64,000 nucleotides of DNA from Sanguinoderma infundibulare (GCA_032821775.1 JAVLRN010000002.1:2604001-2668000), one strand, 5' to 3'; counted from the first letter of the stretch, positions 37,041-48,861 are shown. Notes: generated from the sequence alone by a model not told the origin. A program made the numbers and translations.

Positions 37041-37948
37041 ATCTGTCACGATTGACAAAGATTCCTGACGTTATGTCGAGTTCCCGTATGCTCCTGGTCG
37101 GAAGGACAGTATGCGTCTGCAGCTTAAAGCCGCGAGCAAGCCACAGGCGGACATCCGCGCCCTCAATGAGAGCTATCTATCTGGCAGGCGACTGGACCAC
37201 GGCAAGGCTAGGGCCTCTAGGCGGAGAGCGCGTCCACTGCTGCTTAAGTACTACAAGTTCGGCCTGCCACTCTGTAGCAGCGCCAGCACCGGACGCACCA
37301 TCACCTCCCTCAGGCTCAGATCTGATGGCAAACACGGTGGCTCTCGAGATGGTGAAGTGAGGGCGTTCGTGTACCATTCATGGAGAGCGTGATAGATGGA
37401 CGAGGGTGAAGATTTCAGTAAGTACATCCGCTAGTGTACTCAACCTCCACGACTAGGACTCATATCTTTCCATCTCGGTCACGGTGTAAGCCGGGCACCC
37501 CGTTTTCTTCCGAGCGATGATGATCTAGCTCCGCTCAAAAATGGCCATACAGTTATACTTCCATCGGGTAATCACCATTAGCGCATACCATAGCTGTCGA
37601 AGACGCCCAAGTTGCGTGTGTCAGGCGGCGGGCACACAGAGGATGAAGGAATGATGTGTGAGGTTTGGTGCCATTGGGCCCAGTTCCAGCAAATGATAGC
37701 ATTAGACAAAGTTCAATATTGATATCATAACATTAGAAAGAGCGTAAGAAATTCTAAGGAAGGCGCAAAACATGACAGCATAACGATAGCAGACAGTATG
37801 AAGGTGATGGAGACAATACAGAGCAGCTCGGATACAACGGGGATGCAGGCAGGACTTTAGAAGAACGAAATGAAACTGAGAATGGGGTGTAAGCCATGAC
37901 ATTACCCTGGGAAGCATGAGCGATACGTACTTGTGCTGGAACAATCTT
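37041..37948. other. Intergenic stretch, no supported gene
   Basis: About 0.9 kb between the tandem repeat and the stop of the coiled-coil gene. Short frames only. The last ~250 nt are AT-richer and are likely the 3' UTR of the minus-strand gene. Confidence 0.45.
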
Positions 37949-39542
37949 TTATCCGGTTTCACCCTCATCTGAGGCGAGACCAGGGTCGCCTTCCTCGTCA
38001 AACTCAGGTCGGCGTGGTACGTGCACAACGTTTTGTTTTTCCTCCTCTGTGAACCGAGGTGGAGTTGGCTTAAGCGACTTCCGAGGCTTCGAAGGTGGTG
38101 GGACCTTGATGACAAGCCGTCGGGTGGGTCTCGTTGCAGTGATCGGCATTGACGACCGCGCACTGCCCGACTGGGCCACGAGCGTAGAGGGTCCGGACAT
38201 GGGATCGTCGCCCTCCACACTGTCCGCAATCGTCGACCTGGTAGGCGATGATGGTGGGCCTAGGCGTAATGTGATCGTTGACGTGGCGGATGACTCCGAA
38301 ACGTCTTCGTCGAGCTGCGACGACAGAAACGAGTGCGAGAACGTTGGCGATAAATTGGGTACGTTGTCGAACGGGAATGGCAACAAAGGCGGAGAACGTA
38401 CCTGCATCGGCACCGGAACGAGCCTGGACGGCGAGTTCAGCGAAGACATAGTGCTCTCGGCCGATACTGTTGGAAGCGTTGTACTTTGTGTCGGCGATCG
38501 GATAAAGTCTAGCGGGTCGAATTGAATTTGTTGGTCTTCGATTGCATCAGTATTGCTTTGCATGAAGGCACCGGGGGCTCCTGCCTGTACGACGAATTGT
38601 CATGACTTGGATGCATGTAGTCCAGCCACACGAACAACCATCACAGTTCACCGTTGACGACAGACAGATGTCTTTCGTCACAGAGGCCAGGGCCCCCAAT
38701 GTAAAGGAGAAAGCAGAGAGAACTTACCTTGCTCTGGGATCCCGCCTCCAGCTCCTTCACCCGTGTCTCCAACACCAGCACCGACGCGTTCCGAAGGGCG
38801 AGTTGCTCCTGGAGCGTCCCGTACCCGGCCCTCGACACCTCCAGTTCGTGCCGAACACGTGCCAGCTCAGTCTCAAGCTCGCCCTCAAGGTTCTCGTGTG
38901 CTCGGCGTTCCTCCTCTCGCCTTACTCGGATCGAGTCTTGCTCCCGGGCCAAGCGCAGAGCGTTCTCCTCCATCCTAACCCGTTCAGCGTTGTTCGCCGC
39001 CCGCTCTTCCTCCGACTTGATGCGCTCGGCCTCCATCATCGCCTGTGCTTCGTTCCAATGCGCACGTTCTGCCTGGACCCTCGCCCGCTCCTCATTCCAC
39101 TCAGCGCGCTCCTGGTCCCACAATACCCGTTGCTGTTCTCGATCAGCTCGTTCCCGAAGTAATACGAGACGTTCCGCACGGAGAGCTTCTAGTTCTAGTG
39201 TGTCTGCCGTCTCCTTGAGTACTTGCGAGGCCTGCGCCTGCGAAGCGGCCAACAACGCGTCACGCTCAGCCGCGAGAACGCGCACGCGCTCCTCATGGTC
39301 CGCCGTAAGGCTGGCGATGCGTTTCGCGAAAATTTCTGTGAACTGCTGAGCCCCTCGGACAAGGGCGGCTGACATGCGTGGCTCCCTTTGAGGCTGTCAA
39401 TGTCAAGGACGTCGCTGAGTACGTCAATGAAAAATGGTGGAATGAGAGATTGGCATACCATTAGTGCACCTCCCTGCGTCCGTTGCGGCCCTGGACCGTT
39501 CCGACGTTCGTGACCGGCCGGCGCAATATTAATGTTGCTCAT
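37949..39542 (-). CDS. Coiled-coil protein of unknown function
   Basis: Exons 39368-38728 and 38584-37949 are joined by a GTAAGT...CAG intron in phase. A first exon 39542-39470 (MSNINIAPAGHERRNGPGP) can be added through a weak GTGCAC donor, giving 449 aa; otherwise translation may begin at the ATG at 39375 (427 aa). The N-terminal half is a nearly continuous Glu/Arg/Ala-rich coiled coil (for example ERARVQAERAHWNEAQAMME, REQDSIRVRREEERRAHENL). The C-terminal half is Ser/Pro/Thr-rich and probably disordered, ending with a basic patch (RRLVIKVPPPSKPRKSLKP) and an acidic tail. I do not recognise a family. It is divergent from YVH1. Confidence 0.7.
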
Positions 39543-39759
39543 CGTGATTGGCGAGTAGTGCCAGTGGGCGTTGTGGGCAAAGGGGGGAAGCGCCGGAAAT
39601 AGACTCTGCTTCGCTCCGCTCGGATTCTCGCATCGCATCAACCCCCACCATCACGCCCCGCCCAGCTCTTCGTCTCCCCTCAGCTCTTGTCTCGCCTCAT
39701 CAACGCATTGCGTTCTGCGTGCTCTGTCTTGTGACTATCTGTCCTTAAGGTTGCGGAGC

Positions 39760-41762
39760 ATGTCTATGAACGAGATCGTCCCCAATCTGTGGGTGGGAGA
39801 TCTCCCTAGTGCCCTCGACGCGGAGACCCTCCGCTCGCACAACATTCGCAGCGTCTTGACCGCAATGCGTGGGCGCGTGTCTATCCATGAGGTACGCCGT
39901 TACCGGTTATTTATCGGAGGATGCGCCAGACATTTTGCAGAACAGACCTTCATCCGACGCCAAATCAATTTAGACGATACCGAAAACACCGATGTCCTAC
40001 AGCATCTCGTTCCCTCCATTACGTTCATCCAGGCCGAGCTCGACAAGGGATGGGGAGTGCTGGTGCACTGTCAGGCTGGCATCAGTACGTGCCATTAAAT
40101 CCCTCCCTTGTTTCTTCTGTGGAGCGATGGGTTGCCTACAGGTCGAAGCGTCGCCATTGTCACGGCGTATTTGATGGTCGCGCAGGGTTTGGACGCTGAA
40201 GGTGCCCTTGAGGTTATCAGGAAGGCACGGCCAGATGTGCAGTACGTAGTTTTCTCAGGATCTCATTGGGAGACGTTCACGGTTGCATTCTGATCTTGGT
40301 ATGCCAGACCGAACGAGGGCTTCATGCGACAGTTGGAGATCTTCCACCAAGCCTCTTTTAAAGTATCAAAGCGGGACAAAGAGACACGTCTCTTCTACCT
40401 AGAGCGCGTTGTAAATGAAGTAATGAGTGAGCGGACTCCAGTCACTGAGTGTTCATCCACTCATTGGTTCTCGCAGATGGAGATGGAGAAGTCGAGACAG
40501 AGATGTTCGCCAAGTTTCCTTACAGTCCAACGGACACTCCTGTTCCCCAGCCACGCCGCCGGATACGATGCAAAATGTGCAGGTAAGAGCGATCGCAGAA
40601 GATGCATTCCTCTCCCTTAGTTTTGGCTCAGACAGGAACTGGCCGCACGGGAGCATATGCTCGATCACGGTCAGCTCGGTCCCCCAACTCCAACCGTACT
40701 TTCTGCGGCACAATCCAGAAGACCATCTATGAACGACCCCAAGCCCCTTAGTCCGCTCGCTTCTGGTGCGCCTGCGCCCCGTCGAGCATCATCCTCGGGT
40801 GGTGTTAGACCGCTCGTCCAGGGTCCCCCGCTCTCCCCTTCCGGCATGTCACGCAGCGCGTCCGTTCACGAGCTCCATCCTCGTTCACGTCTCGGATCTA
40901 TCAATGAAATCATCGCGAATCGCCCCAACCACGCCATGCTTCCCCCGCTGGATAGATCTGCAGTTCAAATCGAGCACTCAACATCAGACCTCCTCACTGA
41001 ATCAGCGGTGGATGAAGATTCCGACGAGGAGCCGTCGAAGTCTGGGAGTGATGTCAACTCCGAGCAAACGCCGTCAGCGGACGAGAAACCAGGGCCAAGC
41101 GGGCCCTATGCAGCTGCGGCGCACGCCGACAACGGCCCACCTCCTCCTCTGGCAGCTCAGGGAAGCGGGGAGAAGGTCGCTCCTCAACTACCTCAGCGTC
41201 CATCGGTCACGGTGCCAAGATCATTCACCCATCCCGCCGACCTCGCTGCCCAGCTCGCCTCCAATCCAAAGCTGGCCGCTCTCCGTTCGCCTGCCAGTCT
41301 GGGTTTGTCCATGACCTCCATGGCAGGCGCCGCGTCGCCTACTCGGTCCACGTCACAGGTCATTGGAGCCAGTTCCGTCAAGAGCTCAAATTACTTCGCA
41401 TCCGTTAGCCCACCTATCCTCGCTGACTCTAAGTGTTCTGGATACTTCGTTGAGCCGGTGAGTTACGATGACGTCATTGACACAATGAGGGTACGTACGA
41501 AGCTGAACCGCCGACGTCACAGATGAAGTGGATGGAACCGTTCCTAGAGCAAGGCAACATGGCGGGCAAGATCATTTGCCCGAACAAAAAGTGTGGTGCC
41601 AAACTCGGCAATTACGATTGGGCGGGAGTGTGTTGCAGTTGTAAGGAGTGGGTCGTTCCTGTGAGTTTCAAAGTTCGTTTGTTGTTGGTCGGTTTACTTA
41701 CTCATCTACGCCTCGCGCAGGGTTTCTGTATCCACCGTTCGAAGGTAGACGAAGTAGTGTAA
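39760..41762 (+). CDS. YVH1: YVH1/DUSP12-type dual-specificity phosphatase
   Basis: Eight exons: 39760-39891, 39946-40084, 40142-40241, 40308-40426, 40477-40582, 40632-41457, 41523-41660, 41721-41762; 533 aa, all in phase. The phosphatase domain carries the CX5R loop (HCQAGISR, C86 and R92) and the general acid region around D54/D55 (INLDDTEN). The C-terminal zinc-binding domain is split: CKMCRQELAAREHMLDHG early, then KCSGYFVEPMKWM, KIICPNKKCGAKLG and CCSCKEWVVPGFCIHRSKVD at the end. Between them lies a long Ser/Pro-rich insert, encoded by the 826-nt exon. In yeast YVH1 releases MRT4 during late 60S ribosome maturation, a job of the zinc domain. Upstream it shares a short divergent promoter with the coiled-coil gene. 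Confidence 0.94.
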
Positions 41763-41916
41763 GAGGAAGCTCCCGGTCTCGCTGTTACCATGGGACGATG
41801 CACTGTCTGTCACTGTCTGTATCGATACGTCATACACGAACAATCCGATGTAGCCCTATTCCCGCTGGTCCAGCGCAATAGCTTAACCGAGAGCCAGGCT
41901 GCGTAGGACGTAAACG

Positions 41917-42817
41917 TCAAGATCCTGTAACTCCATCTCGAAAGATCTCAGGTACGTACTTCTTGAGACCCTGAAAGGAGCCATTGAACTCATCTTGGTC
42001 ACCAGGATTTGGACCAGAGTCGGCGTACTGCCAGAACGTTGTATATGCCCATCCCGCAGGCAAGGTGCCGATGCTCGAAGCATAGTGCGCGACCCAGAGA
42101 GGGTTTGTCGAGGCGAACGCAGCGCTGTTGCCAGTGCAACTCGTCCACCAGTCTGTTGTATATATGACTGCGACGGGACCATGAGCATATGGCCGGCTGT
42201 ATCTCTTTATTCATCGTTACCTGGGAAGACGCCAGTGTGCGCTTGGTACGTGTCTGAAAAGTCCTTGATCCACGAGACCATCGCTGACGAACTCAATCCA
42301 AGCATTCAGCGCCGTCAGGGTTGTCTTCCATCCCCAACCCATAGATCTCAGTCATTACTCTGCATCGTGTTCAGAGATGAGACGTACACTCGATATCAAG
42401 AGCACCAGGCAGAGTGGTGCCGTTGCCCGACCACCCTCCTCCATGAGCGAGGAAGTATTGCGCCTGCGTGGCTCCAGAGGATATGTCCGGGTGCGCGAAG
42501 TGGTACCCTCCGCGGATGAGACCCGCGTTCGTCGCGCCGATGTAGTTGGCGGAGAAGTCGGGATCGATAAAGGCTGCACCAACGGTAAGTACTGTTGTTA
42601 GCCGCTCATGAAACGAATGCTGAACGGACGCACTCGTTCCTTCCGTAGCCTTGATGTACGCAAAGGTGATGCCATTGGCGGCTGCGGCAGCGAAGTCCAC
42701 GACTCCCTGGTAGTGTGAGACGTCGATCCCCTGCGGGGCGGCTCGCTTCGCAGGTGCCGCAGACGTGGTGGCCACGACAAGAGCAAGAGCGACAAGAGGT
42801 GCAGCTGTGAGCTTCAT
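41917..42817 (-). pseudogene. GH25 lysozyme, frameshifted copy
   Basis: Exons 42817-42634, 42573-42388 and 42324 onward align with the intact copy at 43.6-44.4 kb. Signal peptide MKLTAAPLVALALVVATTSA is followed by a KR (Kex2-type) site, then the GH25 start GIDVSHYQG, KATEGT and LDIE (catalytic D-x-E). In exon 3, after NPDGAEC, one nucleotide is missing at about 42300-42301, where the intact gene reads C-Y-G-L-S; all downstream similarity (SAMVSWIKDFSDTY, then TDWWTSCTGNSAAF) is in another frame. A further intron (GTAACG...CAG) then restores VIYTTDWW, and the frame ends at a TGA at 41917. One missing base could be decay or a sequencing error; the rest of the reading frame is still clean, so any decay is recent. 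Confidence 0.78.
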
Positions 42818-42867
42818 CGTCGATGTCTGGCTAGAGTAGCTGTTGACACGAGGCGCCCACAGGGCTC

Positions 42868-42874
42868 CTTTATA
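42868..42874 (-). promoter_or_regulatory. TATA-like box, first GH25 gene
   Basis: Reads TATAAAG on the minus strand, about 50 nt upstream of the ATG at 42817. Confidence 0.45.
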
Positions 42875-43628
42875 CTCTTCCTCCATAGAAACGATTCTCG
42901 GATCATCGGTATCAGTCATCCAGACGACGTTCCTTGCCTTCCTCACGGTGAGTCGGATGACATAGTGCATCCGCGTGTGACGCACAGACCTTGTGGTGAC
43001 GAAGTGTGTATCTTGACAGAACGGCGGGGTCGCTCGTTGCTCGTTGCGCCAGACTGCTTCGTCCCCATATGTCAGCCCGACCAACTTCAATTCGAACGTT
43101 TGCTACGTCTGGCCGACGATTCGTGGAGGTTCACCATGCTTGCCTCATGCTCTGACCCAATATGACATCCCTGTAGAATGATGGCGCCTATGGTGGCATA
43201 TCGACGTGCATTCGCCTTCTTTTTAGGTTTCTTCCGTCGGAGCTTATCGTCGAAACCCTTGCAACTTTTTGCAACTTCAGCCCAGCACGAGCAGCACAGA
43301 AACCGTCAAATGAGCTGCCAGGCAGTTGATACACACCCAGCTGCGGCTCGTTCCTGGAAGCAAATAAGGCATTTGTTCTGTGCGGCGCCCTTGCATGTGG
43401 CAGATGGTTGTCTTGGTGGGTCCCATGGACGATAGGTGTGGGAACGACGCTGATCAGAAATCTGTTTGCCCTGTGGACCATAGAGGGGTACAGTGGTATA
43501 GTATCGCGCTAGAAAGGCCTTCAATCACTAATGCTCCAACCCTCCAAAACCCCTTGTTCAACCGAGCGCAATCCTGTGCGAACGTGTAAGTGCCCTCCTT
43601 CGCAATGAGGAAGTTAAAAGGAAGGGGC
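42875..43628. other. Intergenic stretch between the two GH25 copies
   Basis: About 0.75 kb, promoter side of the first lysozyme copy and 3' side of the second. No gene seen. Confidence 0.5.
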
Positions 43629-44438
43629 TTACTTCTTGAGGCCTTCAAGGGAGCCGTTGAACTCATCCTGATCTCCAGGCCCAATGCTGCCCTTGCTGGC
43701 GAACTGCCAGAAGGTTTCGTAGGACCAACCGGCCGGGAGCGGTCCGACGGTCGATGAAGGATGAGCGAGCCAGAGCGGGTTCGTCTGTCCGAACGCGGCG
43801 CTGTTGCCGGTGCAGCTCTTCCACCAGTCGGTCGTCGTGTAGATGACGGGGTATACTCCGGTAGACGCGTGGTAGGTGTCGGAGAAGTCCCTGATCCAGG
43901 CAACCATCGCTGACGCGCTCAACCCGTAGCACTCGTTGCCGCTCGGGTTGTCTGCAAGATTCGTCAGGCCATAGCACGTGCTGTCTGTGGAAAGTCCACG
44001 TACACTCGACGTCAAGAGCACCGGGGAGGGTGATGCCATCCTTCGACCAGCGACCACCGTGGGCGAGGAAGAACTTGGCCTGGGCGGCGCCGGAGGTAGC
44101 ACCAGGGCGCGCGAAGTGGTACGCGCCGCGGATGAGGCCCGCCTTCGTCGCGCCGACGTAGTTGGCGTTGAACTTAGGGTCAATGAAGCCTATGGAAACG
44201 TATGGTGAGCATGCTACCGCGCTCGGTGAAGGGAACGCTAAGCAGACGTACTAGAGCCGTCAGTAGCCTTGATGTACGCGAACGACGCTCCGTTTGCCTT
44301 GACGGCGTTGAAGTTGACGGTGCCTTGGAAGTGCGAGACGTCGACACCCAGAGGCTTCGCGCGCTTCTCGACGTCGACCGGAGAAGCCGTTGCGACCGCC
44401 GCCGCCAGAGCGAGAAGGGATGCTGTGATGAACTTCAT
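43629..44438 (-). CDS. Secreted GH25 (Ch-type) lysozyme
   Basis: Three exons, 44438-44252, 44189-44004 and 43951-43629, give 231 aa in phase. A signal peptide (MKFITASLLALAAAVATASP) and a KR processing site precede the GH25 barrel: GVDVSHFQG at the start, YIKATDGSS, and the catalytic D-x-E in ALDVEYNPSG. The later strands include SGNECYGLSASAMVAWIRD and YTTTDWWKSCTGNSAAF, and the end is DQDEFNGSLEGLKK. Chalaropsis-type lysozymes cut the beta-1,4 link between MurNAc and GlcNAc in peptidoglycan. A secreted fungal one probably lyses bacteria for food or defence. The neighbouring copy at 41.9 kb has the same three-exon start and is frameshifted. Confidence 0.93.
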
Positions 44439-44498
44439 GTCGAAGGAGATGCGTCGAGCTGCTGCTGATGCTGTCGAGCAGGGTCGTAGAAGTGCTGC

Positions 44499-44505
44499 TT
44501 TTATA
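44499..44505 (-). promoter_or_regulatory. TATA box, second GH25 gene
   Basis: Reads TATAAAA on the minus strand, 61-67 nt upstream of the ATG at 44438. A strong TATA suits an inducible secreted protein. Confidence 0.55.
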
Positions 44506-45770
44506 CCAGTTGCCATCCGCATTTGCCTCCGCTTTGTCACCAAGTCGATGCATGCAGAGCTCGTCCAATGACCCCCTGGTCTCCCTCACCGCATGGCCGC
44601 ATGTGCTCGCATGTGTAATGCCGCTCAGTATCCAAGAGCCTCCGAGGTTCGTATAACGCCACAACTATCGTTCCTTGTCACTCAGCCGCGCACGCCGGAG
44701 TGGTGGGTTGACAGCTGCAGCCGGCGGCAGTGGCACCGCCGTCGATCCACACGCGCGTACGCCCTCAAACATCACGACATGTCGAGCGCCGTCACTGGGT
44801 AAACGACAGGACCGCGGGGTGGTTTGACACAGATTAGATCCAAACCACGGCGTCCGTCATCGGTTGCCCGGTCACCAGTCCCATGCGTCATAGCTCTGCA
44901 CTTGCCGGAGAGCGAGCGTAAATCACGATGTTCTGCAGAAAGACATTCGGGCAGAGTCCATTGGCCCACCTGCTCGTCGGCTATATGTCTTTTCACGCAT
45001 TGCCCTGCCTTGACTCGCACATTCGCATGTCTAAGCGGCTCCATGGGCGACGTTGATTGTGATTCATTGTATGTTTTACCTTTGGACGAGGTTAACGATC
45101 ACCGGACATGTTTACAATGTTCTCCGTGGTAGGCGGGGCGGCGCCTTAGTTGCTCATGAGCTCTAATTAAAATCAACGACCGCGAATTGGTGGTTCGCCC
45201 ATGAGACAGGGAAGGCTAGCCTCCACCGGTGCGCGGCACCCTTCAATCGCAGGACCAAAGCACCCACTTACTTGATGCTTGTGCCATCACCGTTCTGCCT
45301 GTAATGATGTTGCGGCCCCCATGCCATAAAGCTGATTAATTCTTTTCCACGTGAAGCAGTACCGTTGCTTCCAACCCACGCCAAACGCTTCTTCCGTCCG
45401 ACTCCTGCCTGTCCACGAACTCCCACACCAAAAGCCCAGAATGCCTCCCCATCTAACCGCTAACGTCGTCGACATACAATCAATACGCAAGACCTCCAGT
45501 CAGATCGTTTATATTAGCGGATGAAGACGTGACTCACTGAGACACGGCACAAGCCCCATAGACCTGAGGGTACGCAACGTAGTTCAGACAAGGATCAGTG
45601 TTATTATAAGTAGATAAAGAAAACGACATAAAACTCGCCGAACGAGGACACAATGCGTCGGAGCTCGGGTCTATCCAGGCCGGCCGCTAGGGAGGCATGA
45701 ATATAACATTGCCGTTCAGGACATTTCATATAACATCACCAAACGAATCAGACCGTGAACTTGAACATAC
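44506..45770. other. Intergenic stretch, no gene seen
   Basis: About 1.3 kb upstream of the GH25 lysozyme. No supported coding sequence. It borders a BTB-like remnant. Confidence 0.45.
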
Positions 45771-46165
45771 CTAGTCGCCCCCAATGTCATCTTTCTCCTC
45801 CCATGCTTCTTCCGATAGTCCGAATAAGCTCGGTAAGCGAGCCCACAATTCGCGACGGACTCCTTTCGAAAGGTTCTTCACCGATGCGACACACTCTGGG
45901 AAAACTTCAAGTCCAGTGTCTTCTAAGTCTTCATTCATATCGTGAGGGACGGACGCGTCGCATCCGTGAGACCGACAAAACGTGAACGACGGGGACGGGC
46001 GGCCAACAGTGCAATATGGCACTGCTCTGGAGAGGTGCAGAAAATGCTAGCCTGGTACACCATGAGCAACGCGGCCTCCAGCTGGCAGCACAGTGATCCA
46101 AAGCCATCGATGCATCGCTGCAGGTCATCCGAGCTCAGATCCCCATGGAATTCAGACTGCTCCAT
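45771..46165 (-). pseudogene. Degraded BTB/POZ-family C-terminal remnant
   Basis: Two minus-strand frames hold pieces resembling the C-terminal half of the BTB gene at 62.1 kb. Around 46150-46030 the remnant reads LSSDDLQRCIDGFGSLCCQ, where the 62-kb copy has LDDDDLRRYILRYGRLCRT, each followed by a CTSP string. Around 45860-45800 it reads GVRRELWARLPSLFGL, where the 62-kb copy has QRRQLWRELPEMFNL. The pieces are in different frames with no start, so this is a relic. Similarity was judged by eye. Confidence 0.5.
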
Positions 46166-46498
46166 CCGTGAAAGGATACGATCAATCAGTGGTCAAAGAA
46201 GTACTCGTTCTGCAATATGTGTGCGAAGAGGTTGGAGGAGCGCAGCATGGTGGAGCGGAGTGCATTGTGGGATATCCCTGCGCTCTTGAGCCTGAAGATC
46301 GACAGGTGGGTTGCCACACCGCCCCAGGCAGCTTGGTAGGTACCTTTGCCTTCTAAAGGATTGGGTATTCGTGCACGATTGATTCAGATCCGTCCTTCAC
46401 ACGCTTCTCCGATCGCCACACAATCAGCGACACGACTACCGTGTAGTACACCTCTCCGTTCCGCATCCGACTCCGCATCATTGCCGCTTTCCACAACG

Positions 46499-47120
46499 TC
46501 AGCCGTATACCACTGTTGTATTTTCAATACCGAACCACGTGTTGAGACCATTGGGCTGATCAGAATCATGAGATCAGGAACGAGTCAAACGCAGTACAAC
46601 TTGAACATACAAAGCATGGGCTGAAGTTCTCGACAACGACGAAATATAGAGTTGTGCCGTCCGCAACATCGAGCGTAGGCATAGTGAGCGTCGCAGGAGG
46701 GACAGGATCTATGGCAGGAAGCCCTGTACACGGCATCATCAGCTTCTCATCACCATTCAGGTACGGACTGGGGGTGGCATCCGAGGACTTACCAAAGTTC
46801 GCAACAATGTAATCCCCAAAGTTGTACGCGAAGGATCCAGCGACGAGGGTGCCGTTCGTCGTGATGTCCGAGTCTGCGGGCGAAGTGGTGGAAAGGTACA
46901 CGGCGATGTGCACATACCCGTTCTCGCAGTAGTTCCGGTCTTGGTACGAGAACGAGAAGTTTGCGCCGGGGGCGACTACGCTCCCGTCTGCTGGCGCGAG
47001 GGTCGTGCCGTGAATGCCGTCCAGGACTTGACGTCTATCTGGTGTAATGGCAGCATCGCCAGTCGCGCCGAAGAGAGAAAGGGAGACCGCGAGGAGGGAG
47101 GAGACTTTCCGGGCAAACAT
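46499..47120 (-). CDS. Small secreted protein, paralogue of the 52.1-kb gene
   Basis: Exons 47120-46793, 46723-46611 and 46555-46499 predict 165 aa. The first intron is 69 nt and would be readable if retained, but the paralogue at 52.1 kb has an intron at the same place, so I splice it. A signal peptide (MFARKVSSLLAVSLSLFGAT) starts the protein. Shared family features are SVVAPGANFSFSYQDRNYC, a HIAVYLS strand, a GDYIVANFG strand, FVVVENFSPC and a C-terminal NTWFGIE followed by VVYG. I know no function; similar short proteins are common in agaricomycetes. Extracellular. Promoter side: an AT-rich box near 47153. Confidence 0.75.
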
Positions 47121-47831
47121 GTTTGTCGGATTGGCTAGAAGGTGAAGTCGAGCTCTTTAATATCGAGTCAGTCGCTTAACTTAAGGGACGAGTGACTTGT
47201 CTCGAGAGCAATCCAAGATGGTCGAGACAAAGTACCAACACTGTGGAGACGCCAATCGTCGATATTGGTACCTGGTCCTGAGCACTCTCGAGGCGTGCCG
47301 AGGCAAGGATGTTTTAGTAGCTACTCACCGATGTGTCCGGGTGTTCGGAAGGGCTGCAAAACGCTCGCGCGCGGTGATGCGCGCGGATCATGTCCCATCC
47401 ATTCGATGCAGGCACAAAAACTGCGGGGTACGAGACAACGCCGATGAGGGACCAATGGTCGCGCCAGGCGGAGGAGTCGTTGATCATGATGGCATTGACA
47501 ACAAGTTGGTGATTCAGAAGTTGTCCAGCATCGCTGCCTATTACCGTGTAGGAGAGGACGTACGGAAACAATATACATGATGGGCTGTTGGGTGCTCCAG
47601 CCTGAAGCTGAAGTGCAACTTCAAGGGTCATGGCAGGGACTCAGTGGAAGATGGTTGTAGAAAGTGAGCGACCCGCATCGGACGGTGGGCGTCTGTTGGG
47701 GTTGACGCTGCGGTGGCACTGCCGCCACGCGTCGTTCCTTCTCTCGCGTCCCTCGATGACCATGTCCGAGCAGGACGAGAGACCCGCTAAACGTACTAAA
47801 ACCTGATCTTTCAAAATTGCTTGACACCTTG
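47121..47831. other. Intergenic stretch with an unassigned minus-strand frame
   Basis: A minus-strand frame at 47314-47631 contains protein-like text (NAIMINDSSAWRDHWSLIGV), but it has no family match I know and no splice chain. Possibly another remnant. Confidence 0.35.
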
Positions 47832-47927
47832 ACGCACGACAAGGAATTCTGGCTCCTCGATAGAAACATCGTCCTAATCGCTCGCTCGGTCGCTTTCAAG
47901 GTTTACAAGGATCTTCTCGCCGAGTAA
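47832..47927 (+). pseudogene. BTB/POZ N-terminal fragment
   Basis: A 31-codon open stretch reads THDKEFWLLDRNIVLIARS, then VAFKVYKDLLAE, followed at once by a TAA stop. It matches the first strand and helix of the BTB domain in the genes at 62.1 and 63.8 kb (DFWLEDGSVVLIARATAFKV). No start codon and no continuation are present, so it is a truncated relic. Confidence 0.65.
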
Positions 47928-48192
47928 TCCCCCGCATGTCCATTTCCCGTCTTTACTCCGATTCTTGTGCATCAAACACCAGATCCTTGAGTACATGGCG
48001 AACGCCAGACCCCAATACCAACCCATCACCGGACGCTTCGCGACCCCGAGTCGGATGTCATAGAATGACACAACGGTACTTGCTGTTGTCAAATCCGCCA
48101 TTCAGCTGAATTGGACGTGTCAGTGTGACCGTGTTTGCCTTAAGTTTGGGATAAGTCGCGGTAGGTGACGCACCTTTCCATCCTTCAGCTGC

Positions 48193-48777
48193 TCAGGAGA
48201 ACACCTGGATGGACGCCGTTCCAGGCGTGTAGCAGAAACCGTTGTTGAGGGCAGTCCCGCAAGTGGACAGCTGGTTGCAACTGTGTGTGCATCCCGAACG
48301 ATCGCAGAAGAAGACGTTGTTCGTTGCCTTGAGGCATTGCGTGTCCGGAGCGGCAATACATGCGGCCCCGCCGTTGTACACCGTGCATGGGGATACACAA
48401 TCGAAACCGGAGCGGCCGCTACAGAAGGTGACCATGGTGTCCTGAGCGGACCGCGGGACGAGTGGGTTGATCGGCTCGCCGACGAAGGTCAGCTCTGCGT
48501 CGGTGTTCGCGATCCAGTGCATCATCTCCTCGTGCGATATAATTCCGGGTGACGTTGTAACCTGGATCACGACGGTTCAGAAGTTCTGCGCATGAGTAAG
48601 TACATTGCCAGACATACCTCATCCGCCATTGTTGTACCCTAAGGGTAGGTTGGTCAGCGCACACAATCATGTGAGGGTTAGGATGCGACTTACAGCAGAG
48701 AGCGGTGTGGCCATTCCAGGCCTCGCAAGAGCGAGTATGGCGATGGCGAGGGCAGGGTAGCTAAGCAAGTACTGCAT
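48193..48777 (-). CDS. Small cysteine-rich secreted protein, copy 1
   Basis: Exons 48777-48694, 48638-48618 (21 nt, seven codons GTTMADE) and 48561-48193 give 157 aa. The signal peptide is MQYLLSYPALAIAILALARP. The mature part has a conserved HEEMMHWIANTDAELTF segment and then a Cys-rich tail with ten cysteines (for example CTVYNGGAAC and CDRSGCTHSCNQLSTCG), which probably form disulphides. A family of unknown function, seen in polypore-like fungi. The Cys pattern is unlike hydrophobins, which have eight Cys in a CC-spaced pattern. Duplicated in tandem at 50.1 kb. Extracellular by inference. Confidence 0.8.
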
Positions 48778-48854
48778 GGTAGACTCGGGATAACGCGACA
48801 ATGAGCCGGTCAAGTCAAGGTGACTTACGGAGGTGAGAGCGCAGTCCTCGTCGG

Positions 48855-48861
48855 TTATATA
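48855..48861 (-). promoter_or_regulatory. TATA box, Cys-rich gene copy 1
   Basis: Reads TATATAA on the minus strand, about 80 nt upstream of the ATG at 48777. The same element is kept in copy 2. Confidence 0.5.

Noticed and set aside
38729..39349. Ser/Arg-rich open frame on the plus strand
   Set aside because: It is the antisense of the Glu/Arg coiled coil, which has the consistent splice structure.
47197..47580. Plus-strand open frame of 127 codons
   Set aside because: No family resemblance; it overlaps an equally plausible minus-strand frame and sits at the promoter side of the 46.5-kb gene.
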